A stretch of 64,000 nucleotides of DNA from Saccharofermentans sp. (GCA_016292145.1 JAEFBA010000002.1:1-64000), one strand, 5' to 3'; counted from the first letter of the stretch, positions 7,602-15,778 are shown. Made by a program: numbers and translations. The notes: a model not told the origin generated them from the sequence alone.

Positions 7602-8927
7602 ATGAGTATTGTTGATAAGTTTAAGAATCTCACACGCGAAAAGAAGATCATTGTGGCTGCTCTTGCAGCTGTCGTGGTAGCAGCCATAGTTATTGTCTGC
7701 GTTATCATCTCGAACAACAAATATCTGGCCAAGACCATGAGGCTCCTTCGTGTTGAAGGAACCGTAAATATCGAAGATTCCAGAGGCGGGTCCAAATCCG
7801 TAACCAACAATCTGCGTTTCCAGTCCGGAGATGCTTTGAATACAGGCGCTGACGGTCTTGCATCCGTTGGCCTTGATGACACGAAGATCGTTACACTCCA
7901 GAACGACAGCCGTGCCGAATTCCTTAAGAACGGCAAGAAACTGGAGCTTAAGCTCACTAAGGGCGCGTTGTTCTTCAATGTTACCGAGAAGCTTAAGGCT
8001 GATGAGACTTTTGAAATCAAGACTTCAACAATGACTGCCGGCATCCGCGGTACATCAGGCATCGTTTATTTCGACGAGACTGATGAGAACAGGGAATCCC
8101 TGATCGTAACAGACGGCGTTGTTGAAATATCCGCCACTAATAAGAAGACAGGTGTTACGAAGACCGCCAGGGTTGAAGCAGGGCAGAAGCTAAAGGTCTA
8201 TCTTTTCGATGACGAGACACCTGATAACAGCGTTCAGTTTGAACTGGACAAGGTCCCGCTTGATGAGCTCGGCAACTTTAATTTTGCAGGTCTTGCTGAT
8301 GACGATGCTCTTATGCAGAGGATCAGCGAGCATACAGGTTGGGACAAAGAAAAGCTCAAGAAGGTATTAAGAGGACTTAAGGCCGCTGCAGATCCGACAG
8401 CCACACCGGAGCCTACACCTACGGAGACGTCTGAGGATCCCACACCTACGGTATCACCTACACCGGTACCGACGGATTCACCTACTCCGAGTCCGGAGCC
8501 TACTGCTACACCTAAGCCTACGGCAAAGCCTAAGCCGAAGGCTACGAGCAAGCCTAACCCTACTCCTACTGTAGAGCCTACAACGGATCCTTCATCCGAT
8601 CCGTCTACAGATGACTCAACAGATCCTTCATCGAACCAGTCATCACAGTCTGATGGACCGTCTGTTCCTGAAGGATATGTGAAGGTTGTTTGGGGCGAAA
8701 CGTATAACAACAATAAGGTCTATATCGTAGGAATCAATAACGAAGAATTCATGGGCTGGATCAATGGTGACTGGGTAACCCTTGACCAGGCAGTCGAAGA
8801 AGGTGCATCTTCATTGACGACAATCTATTACACCGATGATGGAACTGTTTACTTCAAAATAGCAGAAGCATGGCCCGCAAATAACCCGCCTGTAAATGAC
8901 GGTGACGGTACAGGATATGTAGGCTAA
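7602..8927 (+). CDS. FecR-domain membrane protein with Pro/Thr stalk and C-terminal cap domain (paralogue 3)
   Basis: 441 residues from ATG 7602, which has GGGGAGG at 7587-7593; the in-frame GTG at 7596 is too close to it. Anchor at about 17-39, FecR domain at about 47-205 (LRFQSGDAL, LQNDSRAEF, LTKGALFFNV, TMTAGIRGTSG), then LMQRISEHTGWDKEKLKK. A Thr/Pro/Lys/Ser stalk (about 265-345) is followed by an unrecognised C-terminal domain of about 90 residues (VPEGYVKVVWGETYNN...), unrelated in sequence to the cap of paralogue 2. The cyclase gene starts 12 bases after the stop, so this paralogue is the one most directly tied to the cyclase. Confidence 0.85.
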   Translation: MSIVDKFKNLTREKKIIVAALAAVVVAAIVIVCVIISNNKYLAKTMRLLRVEGTVNIEDSRGGSKSVTNNLRFQSGDALNTGADGLASVGLDDTKIVTLQNDSRAEFLKNGKKLELKLTKGALFFNVTEKLKADETFEIKTSTMTAGIRGTSGIVYFDETDENRESLIVTDGVVEISATNKKTGVTKTARVEAGQKLKVYLFDDETPDNSVQFELDKVPLDELGNFNFAGLADDDALMQRISEHTGWDKEKLKKVLRGLKAAADPTATPEPTPTETSEDPTPTVSPTPVPTDSPTPSPEPTATPKPTAKPKPKATSKPNPTPTVEPTTDPSSDPSTDDSTDPSSNQSSQSDGPSVPEGYVKVVWGETYNNNKVYIVGINNEEFMGWINGDWVTLDQAVEEGASSLTTIYYTDDGTVYFKIAEAWPANNPPVNDGDGTGYVG

Positions 8928-8939
8928 TAGCTGGATGTT

Positions 8940-10745
8940 ATGCATTTAAATGATCGTACCAGACATCTTATCTACGGCGTATTGCTGGCGACGGCAATAA
9001 CCTTGATATGCTTTGCTAAACTCACCAAGATCCCCGATCTGTGGCTTGATGATGCGCTTTATCAGCAGGACAGGGCAGTGCCCGGTGACATCATGATCAT
9101 CGGCATAGATGACAGGGACATTGATGAATTCGGACCTTACGGCAACTGGGACAGAACGGTCATGGCAAGAGCTTTGGAAGTCCTGGGATCAGATCCGAAG
9201 AAGGCTCCTGCCGTTGTTGCGATCGATATCCAGTATTCAAGTCACGTAAATGAAGAAGGCGACTTAAGGCTTGCGAAGGCTGCAGAGAAACTCGGCAATG
9301 TCGTTACCGCGACTACTGCTGCCTATGGCTCGAAAACGACATTCGGCAGCGGATCATCAGCTGTGATCGATTACTTTACCGTTCTGTCTTATGAAGAGCC
9401 CTATGAAGAACTTAAAGCTGTAACTACGCAGGGCAGCATCAACACGATGTACGATGATGACGGCGTCTTAAGACATGCGCTCCTTTATGTTAAGCCTGAT
9501 GACAGAAAAGTGTATTCGATGCAGTATCAGGCAGCAAAGCTCTATGCCGAGAGCAAGGGCTTTACGATAGAAGAGCCTCCGACGGATGCAAGGGGACATT
9601 ATTATGTTTCCTATTCTGCGAAGCCCGGCGGATTTTACGACGGCTTCTCATTAAGTGATCTTATCAACGGAAGAATAGATCCGGGTTACTATGCCGGCAA
9701 GCTCGTGCTGATCGGACCTTACACGCCGGGACTTCAGGATTCGTTTGTTACGCCTATCGAGAAATCCAATATGATGTTCGGCGTCGAGTATCAGGCCAAT
9801 GTTATCCAGATGATCTTAGACGGCGACTATAAGACCGAAGTATCTGACTATATTCAGCTCGGTGTTTTGTGGATCGTCTGCCTTGCTTATTTTGTATTCC
9901 TCAATGCAAAGAAGCTGCGTTATACGATACCGGCGTTCTTTATCGGTGTTCTCCTGTCTTTGGGAATCAGTCTGGGACTTAGTTCGCTTGGATATCTGAC
10001 ACATGCTTTCTGGATACCTTTCGGACTGTTCGTATTATTCTTGTTCAGCATCGGTGGCCATTACATCCGTGCAGCTTTGGAAAGACAGAACGTAACCAAG
10101 ACATTCGAGCGTTATGTTGCACCTAATGTCGTAAACGAGATCTTAAAGGAAGGCACGGACAGCTTAAAGCTCGGCGGCAAGACGGTTGATATCGCGGTTC
10201 TTTTCGTAGACATCAGAGGCTTTACGACAATGTCTGAGAGATTATCTCCTGAAGAAGTAGTATTCATCTTAAACCAGTATCTTTCCATGACGAGCGCCTG
10301 CGTCGACAGATATCAGGGCACATTGGACAAGTTCATAGGCGATGCCACTATGGCATTCTGGGGCGCGCCGATCGCTGATGATGAGGCTGTCTATCATGCG
10401 TGCATGGCAGCGCTTGATATCGTTAAGGGCGCAGATGAACTGTCTGCAAAGCTCAAGGCTGAGATCAATGAGGAGATCCACGTCGGTGTCGGCGTCAACT
10501 TCGGACCTGCAGTCGTCGGCAACATGGGTTCCGAAAGACGTATGGACTATACGGCAATAGGCGATACCGTAAATACTTCTGCAAGACTTGAAGCAAATGC
10601 ACCGGGCGGCATGGTATATGTAAGCCGTTCGGTAATCGATAAATTGAATGGCCGTATGAAGTACGAGCCTTTGGAAAAGCCAATCAAACTGAAAGGTAAG
10701 GCGGACGGATTTGAGATCCTGCGTCTTATCGGACCGGAGGAATAG
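8940..10745 (+). CDS. CHASE2-domain class III adenylate cyclase
   Basis: 601 residues. One N-terminal span (about 9-27), an extracellular CHASE2 sensor (about 30-300, with the typical IDDRDIDEFGPYGNWDR), three more spans (about 303-322, 330-350, 355-375), and a C-terminal cyclase domain (about 415-595). Metal-binding Asp are in FVDIRGF (about 424) and FIGDATMAFWG (about 467). The Lys in DKFIGD and DYTAIGDTVN point to ATP, hence cAMP, rather than GTP. FecR and CHASE2-cyclase genes are often neighbours in other phyla, from general knowledge. Weak ribosome site, probably coupled to the FecR3 gene. No CRP-like receptor is seen in the window. Confidence 0.9.
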   Translation: MHLNDRTRHLIYGVLLATAITLICFAKLTKIPDLWLDDALYQQDRAVPGDIMIIGIDDRDIDEFGPYGNWDRTVMARALEVLGSDPKKAPAVVAIDIQYSSHVNEEGDLRLAKAAEKLGNVVTATTAAYGSKTTFGSGSSAVIDYFTVLSYEEPYEELKAVTTQGSINTMYDDDGVLRHALLYVKPDDRKVYSMQYQAAKLYAESKGFTIEEPPTDARGHYYVSYSAKPGGFYDGFSLSDLINGRIDPGYYAGKLVLIGPYTPGLQDSFVTPIEKSNMMFGVEYQANVIQMILDGDYKTEVSDYIQLGVLWIVCLAYFVFLNAKKLRYTIPAFFIGVLLSLGISLGLSSLGYLTHAFWIPFGLFVLFLFSIGGHYIRAALERQNVTKTFERYVAPNVVNEILKEGTDSLKLGGKTVDIAVLFVDIRGFTTMSERLSPEEVVFILNQYLSMTSACVDRYQGTLDKFIGDATMAFWGAPIADDEAVYHACMAALDIVKGADELSAKLKAEINEEIHVGVGVNFGPAVVGNMGSERRMDYTAIGDTVNTSARLEANAPGGMVYVSRSVIDKLNGRMKYEPLEKPIKLKGKADGFEILRLIGPEE

Positions 10746-10747
10746 AG

Positions 10748-12460
10748 ATGCTTACTTTTTTGGGAAGAGGATCTGCATTTGCAGATGAGCATAACAGTGC
10801 CTTTTTCATCGACAACGGTAATCTGATCCTTATCGATTGTCCGATGAGTTCTTTTGAGAAGTTAAACGACATGAACCTGACGTTGTTCGACCACATCTAT
10901 CTGCTGGTCACACATACGCACGGGGATCATATAAGCGGTATCGGGATGCTCGTTGATCTTCTCCAGTTCTCGGTAAAGACGCCGATCACGATCGTCGCAC
11001 CTTCCAAGGAAGTCGAAGGCGATCTCTTCTATTTCCTCTCAAGGCTCGAAGGCTGCAATGATTCATGGTACGAACTTATCAATTCGGAAGAGCTTGATGC
11101 GGACTGGTTCGTTTGCCCGATCCAGACATCACACACCGAAGAGCTCTCAGGCAAGTGCTTCGGTTACTGTCTTACAGTTGACGGCAACAGAGTAGTTTAT
11201 ACAGGCGATTCGAATACGCTCGTTCCTTATGAGAAATATATTTCGGACGGTGCTTATCTGTATACGGAAGTGTCTGCGTACAAGTCACCCGTTCATCTTT
11301 ACTGCGTTGATATTCACGATAAGATCAAGTCGTATGTCGAGCGCGGAGTTCACGTCTACCTCATGCACATGGATGATGAGAAGAGAATAGGTGAAGTCTT
11401 AAGCGATACCGGTGCCGAGTTCGCGCCTCTTGAAAAGAGGGCGTTCATGGTTCAGGACACGTCGAGACTTTTAGACGGTATCTTTACGATCTCCGACAGC
11501 CTCTATAAGGATATGTGCATGAACAACAACAAGGATCACCAGCTGTTGTTCTCATATCTTACAGATCTCGGCAAGACGATCGTTGATGCCGACAGGGCAA
11601 GCTTCTGGAAGTGGGATAAGAGAAAGAACCAGATCTGGACTATGTCGGCAACCGGCGTGGAAAAGATCGTGATCCCTGATGATTCCGGTCTTGTCGGAAA
11701 GGCCTTAAGAGAAAAGACGACGGTCATCACAAACGATCCTTATAACGATCCTGATTTCAATAATGAGGTCGATATCCAGACAGGCTATAAGACGAATTCC
11801 GTTCTCGTTATGCCTGTAGCCGATGTTAACGGAGATTTCATCGGCGCTCTTCAGCTCATCAACAAAAATGACGAGAATGGTTTTGACGAAGATGAGGATC
11901 CGAAAAGACTCTCTCTCGCAGCTCTCGTATGCGGCATCGCATTAGAGTCAGAAACGTTCCTGGAAGACTCCCATCATGACAGGCTGACTGGCCTTAAGAA
12001 CAGAATGGGTTTCTACTATGATTTCGGTAAGCGTTTCAGGGAATATCTCATTCCTGAATCCGGAAAGATCATGTCCGTATTTATCTGCGATATCGATAAG
12101 TTCAAGCGCGTTAACGATACGTATGGTCACAATGCAGGTGATGATGTGCTGAAATTCACATCACAGATGCTCGAATCTTTCTGCAGCGAGAAGGACAGCG
12201 TATACAGATGGGGCGGTGAAGAGTTCGTTATGGTCATGCGTGATACTGATCTTGACGGTGTCGTAAAAAAGGCCGAAGAGATAAGGCTCAAGCTCCAGGG
12301 CTCAGAGATCATCGCTGACGGCAATAAGCTTAACTGCACGATGAGCTTCGGATGCAGTCTTTTCGAGCCTTCCAAGTCCATTGAAGAGAACATAAGCAAT
12401 GCCGACGAGAGGCTCTATACAGCCAAAGAAACAGGAAGAAACAAAGTCTGTTGGGAATGA
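10748..12460 (+). CDS. Three-domain fusion: metallo-beta-lactamase fold, GAF, GGDEF diguanylate cyclase
   Basis: 570 residues. Residues 1-230 are an MBL-fold hydrolase (THTHGDHISG at about 54-63, later QTSHTEE and YTGDSN), closest in look to the RNase Z/class II phosphodiesterase type. A GAF domain follows (about 265-400; DRASFWKW, DDSGLVGKALREK, NSVLVMPV, GALQLINKN). The C-terminal GGDEF domain (about 410-570) has DRLTGLKNR, CDIDKFKRVNDTYGH and the active GGEEF. The inhibitory RxxD site is absent (SEKD in its place). Start is 2 bases after the cyclase stop, with GGAGGA overlapping that gene's end. A c-di-GMP synthase is likely; the MBL substrate is unknown, cAMP being a testable guess. Confidence 0.9.
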   Translation: MLTFLGRGSAFADEHNSAFFIDNGNLILIDCPMSSFEKLNDMNLTLFDHIYLLVTHTHGDHISGIGMLVDLLQFSVKTPITIVAPSKEVEGDLFYFLSRLEGCNDSWYELINSEELDADWFVCPIQTSHTEELSGKCFGYCLTVDGNRVVYTGDSNTLVPYEKYISDGAYLYTEVSAYKSPVHLYCVDIHDKIKSYVERGVHVYLMHMDDEKRIGEVLSDTGAEFAPLEKRAFMVQDTSRLLDGIFTISDSLYKDMCMNNNKDHQLLFSYLTDLGKTIVDADRASFWKWDKRKNQIWTMSATGVEKIVIPDDSGLVGKALREKTTVITNDPYNDPDFNNEVDIQTGYKTNSVLVMPVADVNGDFIGALQLINKNDENGFDEDEDPKRLSLAALVCGIALESETFLEDSHHDRLTGLKNRMGFYYDFGKRFREYLIPESGKIMSVFICDIDKFKRVNDTYGHNAGDDVLKFTSQMLESFCSEKDSVYRWGGEEFVMVMRDTDLDGVVKKAEEIRLKLQGSEIIADGNKLNCTMSFGCSLFEPSKSIEENISNADERLYTAKETGRNKVCWE

Positions 12461-12507
12461 TTATTGTCAAACGATTTTTATTACTGTATTATTTAAACAT
12501 TAACGAG

Positions 12508-12536
12508 AACCTGTGCCTAAAAGCGCAGGTTTTTTC
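12508..12536 (+). terminator. Terminator of the FecR3-cyclase-GGDEF transcript
   Basis: AACCTGTGC (12508-12516) pairs with GCGCAGGTT (12523-12531), followed by six T. Confidence 0.8.
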
Positions 12537-12571
12537 GGAAAAAATAAGGGTAGATCTATAAGGAGGCAAGT

Positions 12572-13315
12572 ATGGATACTTGTAAAGTGTGCGGAACCAT
12601 TCTTCCGTTCAGTGGTATGAAATGTCCCAAGTGCGGATATTCAAAAGACGGTGCAGGTGCACCTGCAGGCGCGGGAGCAGGTCCTGCAAAGATGTTTAAT
12701 TCGGATAAGCATATCTTGATCATGAATCTTACCAAGTTCAGAGATCTTCTGGGTGAGAATGAGGAACTCAAGGGCATGATCAAGCCGCAGAGCGAATTTC
12801 CTATGAGTGACGATCAGATCTATAAGAAGAGATCGCTCTTTAAATTCTTCTGGCCGTTCTTGCTCGGAGGAATCGGTGCCGGTATCGTTATTTATATAAT
12901 CTCGATGATCATTATGTTCTCCTCGGCTATGAGCATAGCCACGCAGCCCTCAGTATCAGATCAGCAGGTTCAGACATTTGCTAATCATGCTATGGCTGAT
13001 ATTTACGGCGGATATATCGTTGCCATAGCTGTTGCACTTGCGATCATCTTCATGGGATTATTTATCTCCAGAAGGAAGAGAGACGCCTTCAACAGCAATG
13101 CAGACATGATGAACCGCATTGCATCCGAGAGATATCAGATGGGCCTTAAGAACGAGAGAATGATCGATATCTATCAGGATAATCTCGCAAGCATGCGCAG
13201 GTATGAAGATCTTGTTCCTGCAGAGTACCAGACAAGCCAGAAGGTATCCCTGATCATCGAAGCTTTGAAGGAAGATCATGCTGATACGGTGGAAGAAGCT
13301 ATAGCACTTCTCTGA
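12572..13315 (+). CDS. Zinc-ribbon membrane protein of unknown function
   Basis: 247 residues. Four cysteines at positions 4, 7, 18 and 21 (CKVCG, CPKCG) form an N-terminal zinc ribbon, followed by an Ala/Gly/Pro linker (about 27-37). Two membrane spans at about 91-118 and 145-167 flank an outside loop; the C-terminal 75 residues are helical and charged. Zinc-ribbon membrane proteins of this plan are common in Clostridia without known function. AAGGAGG at 12560-12566 gives a strong ribosome site. It has its own terminator and appears to be a single-gene unit. Confidence 0.8.
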   Translation: MDTCKVCGTILPFSGMKCPKCGYSKDGAGAPAGAGAGPAKMFNSDKHILIMNLTKFRDLLGENEELKGMIKPQSEFPMSDDQIYKKRSLFKFFWPFLLGGIGAGIVIYIISMIIMFSSAMSIATQPSVSDQQVQTFANHAMADIYGGYIVAIAVALAIIFMGLFISRRKRDAFNSNADMMNRIASERYQMGLKNERMIDIYQDNLASMRRYEDLVPAEYQTSQKVSLIIEALKEDHADTVEEAIALL

Positions 13316-13339
13316 GCCTGTCTTAAACAGTGAAATGAT

Positions 13340-13374
13340 AAAGGGCTGTCTCTATGTATAGAGGCAGCCCTTTT
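13340..13374 (+). terminator. Strong terminator after the zinc-ribbon gene, possibly bidirectional
   Basis: AAAGGGCTGTCTCTAT pairs with ATAGAGGCAGCCCTTT, followed by TTTT on the plus strand. On the minus strand the run is shorter (TTT), but the same hairpin would close the possible RNA described at 13340-13535. Confidence 0.8.
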
Positions 13375-13535
13375 GCTTTGCACTGTGGTGTGAGTTTTCT
13401 CGAGTTCTTGGGCTGTTTATACCCGGCTGTTCCGACAGTTATGAACTGTTGCTTCAAATGTTGCTCTTTCTGTCCGCCCGGAAGGCAACAAATCCTTAAC
13501 TGAGGGTCAGGCGGTCCCGGCGTTGTTTGCAAGCC
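13340..13535 (-). ncRNA. Candidate structured non-coding RNA, minus strand
   Basis: The 200 bases between the terminator and the Hsp20 promoter hold no convincing gene. On the minus strand, TATAAT (13547-13542) precedes a GC-rich stretch that can fold: GCTTGCA near the 5' end pairs with TGCAAAGC near the 3' end, CCGCC with GGCGG in the middle, and ACAGTT-CAT-AACTGT forms a perfect hairpin. The transcript would end in the hairpin at 13374-13340. The size is that of 6S RNA or similar RNAs, but I cannot match it to a family. No -35 box is visible. Confidence 0.4.
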
Positions 13536-13614
13536 CCCATCATTATAGTTCCGCTGCGAAAAAGCGGCGCATTAAAAACTGCACAAAAAGAATTCAGGGA
13601 ATTGTTGAAATGAA

Positions 13615-13641
13615 TTAGCACTCTCGGGTTGACAGTGCTAA
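13615..13641. promoter_or_regulatory. CIRCE element (HrcA operator)
   Basis: TTAGCACTC (13615-13623), nine bases, then CAGTGCTAA (13633-13641). This matches the CIRCE consensus TTAGCACTC-N9-GAGTGCTAA with one change. HrcA would repress the Hsp20 gene until heat or misfolding stress. Confidence 0.92.
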
Positions 13642-13656
13642 CCAGCGGACTATAAT
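13629..13656 (+). promoter_or_regulatory. Consensus promoter of the Hsp20 gene
   Basis: TTGACA (13629-13634), 16 bases, TATAAT (13651-13656). Both boxes are perfect and the -35 sits inside CIRCE. Transcription would start near 13663, leaving a leader of about 80 bases. Confidence 0.9.
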
Positions 13657-13741
13657 CGGAGTTGGAACAAAGGAACGAAGATCGATAGATCAGACCTCCG
13701 CTCTAATGCTCGGATAACAACATTCAAAGGAGATGATTATT

Positions 13742-14191
13742 ATGTTGATGTCCGGATTATTTGGAGAAGATTTGTTTGACGACTTTTGGGGATTCCCTAC
13801 ACACGAATTGGCTAACATCGATAAGCACCTGTACGGCAAGAATGCGCGCAACATGATGGCAACTGATGTTAACGAGACTGAGACCGATTACGAGCTCGAG
13901 ATGAACCTTCCGGGTTTCAAGAAAGACCAGATCAACGTTAAGCTCGAAGACGGCTACATGACCATCAGTGCATCCAAGGGCCATGATCAGGAGAAGAAGG
14001 ATAAGCACGGCAAGATCATCCGCCAGGAGCGTTATGCCGGTTCCTTACAGAGGAGCTTTTATGTCGGTGATGCCGTAAAGGTTGAAGATGTTAAGGCCAA
14101 GTACGAAGACGGTGTCTTAAAGCTCTTTATCCCGAAGAAAGAACTTAAGGCTCTGCCCGGCAACAACAACACCATAGCCATTGAGGGCTAA
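13742..14191 (+). CDS. Small heat shock protein, Hsp20/alpha-crystallin family
   Basis: 149 residues from ATG 13742 (MLMSGLFGEDLF); AAAGGAG at 13726-13732 is spaced correctly for it and would abut the upstream ATG at 13733. The alpha-crystallin domain runs from about 40 to 135 (MNLPGFKKDQINVKLEDGYMTI region, RSFYVGD, KYEDGVLKLFIPKK), and the C-terminal IAI is the I-x-I tail motif used in oligomer assembly. It is an ATP-independent holdase in the cytoplasm. Regulation by HrcA is indicated by the CIRCE site over its promoter. Confidence 0.95.
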   Translation: MLMSGLFGEDLFDDFWGFPTHELANIDKHLYGKNARNMMATDVNETETDYELEMNLPGFKKDQINVKLEDGYMTISASKGHDQEKKDKHGKIIRQERYAGSLQRSFYVGDAVKVEDVKAKYEDGVLKLFIPKKELKALPGNNNTIAIEG

Positions 14192-14221
14192 AGCTATAAG
14201 GGAACAATTACGTAAACAATG

Positions 14222-14253
14222 AAGAGGCTGTCCGTAACGGGCAGCCTCTTTTG
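14222..14253 (+). terminator. Terminator after the Hsp20 gene
   Basis: AAGAGGCTG pairs with CAGCCTCTT around a small internal mismatch, followed by TTTT. Confidence 0.8.
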
Positions 14254-14336
14254 AGTTTTTTCGAAAAAGTGCAACATTTCTGATATAACAACTGTATTAA
14301 TGGCATAAAACAAAACGCAAACGGAGATGATAAAAA

Positions 14337-15065
14337 ATGAAGAACATTACAGCAAAGCTCTTAACCCTTGGCGTTACAGCAGTACTTATTACCGGTTGTT
14401 TTACAGGATGTAAGGTTATAAACAACAGCAAGATAAATGCTAACGTTAAGGTTAACGGTGAAGAAGTTATCAATACTGAGATAGCTTTAGGCACAGGCTC
14501 ATGGGAGGTTGCCGCATCAAATGCTATGACAGATGAACTTAAGAAATATTTCGAAGACGCGATAAGCAAGCTCGACGGATACAACCATACACCTGCAGCA
14601 CTTCTTGCTAAGCAGGTAGTAGCAGGAACGAATTACTGTTTCCTTTGCACGTCTACCATCCAGGCAAACAGCGCAGCAAAAGAAATGAAACTTGCATATA
14701 TCAACGTTGATCCTTCCGGCAACGCAACATTCTTGAAGGATGAAGTCCTCATGCTTCCTGGTGTCAGCGAGAGCGGCGACAAGGTCGGCGGCTGGTCATA
14801 TGCTGAATCAGTCGAGATCACGGACGACATAAAGAAGGTCATGGAGAAGGCAACTGAGACTTTAACAGGCGCAACATATGAACCCGTAGCTTATATCGGT
14901 TCACAGGTCGTCGCAGGAACAAATCATGCTATTCTTTGCAAGAGCACTCCTTCTGTAGCTGAGTTAAACGGCGCGACAACATACGTCCTCGTATACGTCT
15001 ACGCTGACCTCCAGGGCAACTGTGAGATCACAGAGACGAAGGACATTGAAATAAAAGCAGGTTAA
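14337..15065 (+). CDS. Lipoprotein with two cystatin-like repeats
   Basis: 242 residues. Signal peptide with lipobox LITGC (Cys about 21). The mature part holds two related repeats of about 95 residues (about 45-140 and 150-240). Each starts with a G-S/G-W turn and a helix and reaches the same motif: KQVVAGTNYCFLC at about 96 and SQVVAGTNHAILC at about 193. QVVAGTN followed by a hydrophobic strand, with a preceding Gly and helix, is the hallmark of the cystatin/stefin cysteine-protease inhibitor fold. If real, it would be a surface protease inhibitor or a protein using that fold for binding. Single-gene unit; a papain-like target is not encoded nearby. Confidence 0.8.
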   Translation: MKNITAKLLTLGVTAVLITGCFTGCKVINNSKINANVKVNGEEVINTEIALGTGSWEVAASNAMTDELKKYFEDAISKLDGYNHTPAALLAKQVVAGTNYCFLCTSTIQANSAAKEMKLAYINVDPSGNATFLKDEVLMLPGVSESGDKVGGWSYAESVEITDDIKKVMEKATETLTGATYEPVAYIGSQVVAGTNHAILCKSTPSVAELNGATTYVLVYVYADLQGNCEITETKDIEIKAG

Positions 15066-15093
15066 TTACTCCCTCATACAGACTCCTGAAAAG

Positions 15094-15127
15094 AAAGCCC
15101 CTGTACCATGATGGTGCAGGGGCTTTT
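15094..15127 (+). terminator. Terminator after the cystatin-like lipoprotein gene
   Basis: AAAGCCCCTG pairs with CAGGGGCTTT, then a T-run. It also faces the convergent gene ending at 15167. Confidence 0.8.
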
Positions 15128-15166
15128 GAATGATTAAAGTGTGAACGGCCGTGCGTCACATCAAGC

Positions 15167-15778
15167 TCATTTGAATTTTGGCTTGGTACCGAACTCTTCC
15201 TTGACGGAATCCTTGCTTACCTGAATGTACTGTATTCCGGTGTAATCGCCGTTTGATGCCTGGACAATGAAGCTTATTGATAAGTTGATGGTTTTGTTCG
15301 TCTTCTTATCGGCGAGGACACACCTGTAGCTTACTGCCATTACATCGTTGTGCCAGGATGTGCCGGATGCTGTGACGGATCTTAACTTGGTGTTGTCGAT
15401 CAGCTCACAGATCTCATCAGCATCCTGCTGTGTTAATGCATCTCCGGAATAGCCTTCTTTGGCAAACATCTTGTAAAGTTCATCGCTGTCCTCGTCTTCA
15501 AGTACAGAACTGATCTCCTTTTCAAAGCCGGTCGCATTAGCATTTTTAGCTATTCCGGTGGCAACACCGCCGATCGCCAGAAGCATTCCGAAATAAAACA
15601 TCAGAAGGAAACCAAGTACGGTCATGATACTGCCGGCGATGATCCCGCCGATCTTCTTTTTGCCTTTGGCGGTCTTAACGACCGAGACAATAAGAAGGAC
15701 CAGTCCGATTATAAAGATTAAAGCGAAAACAATGACCGCAGCTATTCCGACGCCTGCGAGAAATTCCAGACCTTTCAT
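15167..15778 (-). CDS. Two-span membrane protein of unknown function
   Basis: 203 residues from the preferred start MKGLEFLAGVG at 15778; reading minus, AAAGGAGG lies 8 or so bases upstream of it. A longer frame starting at 15889 has no ribosome site and would overlap the TetR promoter. Two hydrophobic segments (about 8-30 and 43-68) precede a soluble part of 130 residues with Asp/Glu-rich helices and a beta-rich end (GDYTGIQYIQVSKDS). It is divergent from the TetR gene. Function not recognised. Confidence 0.75.
   Translation of the reverse strand: MKGLEFLAGVGIAAVIVFALIFIIGLVLLIVSVVKTAKGKKKIGGIIAGSIMTVLGFLLMFYFGMLLAIGGVATGIAKNANATGFEKEISSVLEDEDSDELYKMFAKEGYSGDALTQQDADEICELIDNTKLRSVTASGTSWHNDVMAVSYRCVLADKKTNKTINLSISFIVQASNGDYTGIQYIQVSKDSVKEEFGTKPKFK

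Noticed and set aside
4567-8927. Iron-dicitrate signalling (FecR-FecI)
   Set aside because: There is no ECF sigma factor, no TonB receptor and the organism appears Gram-positive; only the domain is shared.
13323-13532. 69-codon minus-strand frame after the zinc-ribbon gene
   Set aside because: Its end lies in the terminator hairpin, codon use is unlike its neighbours, and there is no ribosome site. The stretch is better explained as non-coding.
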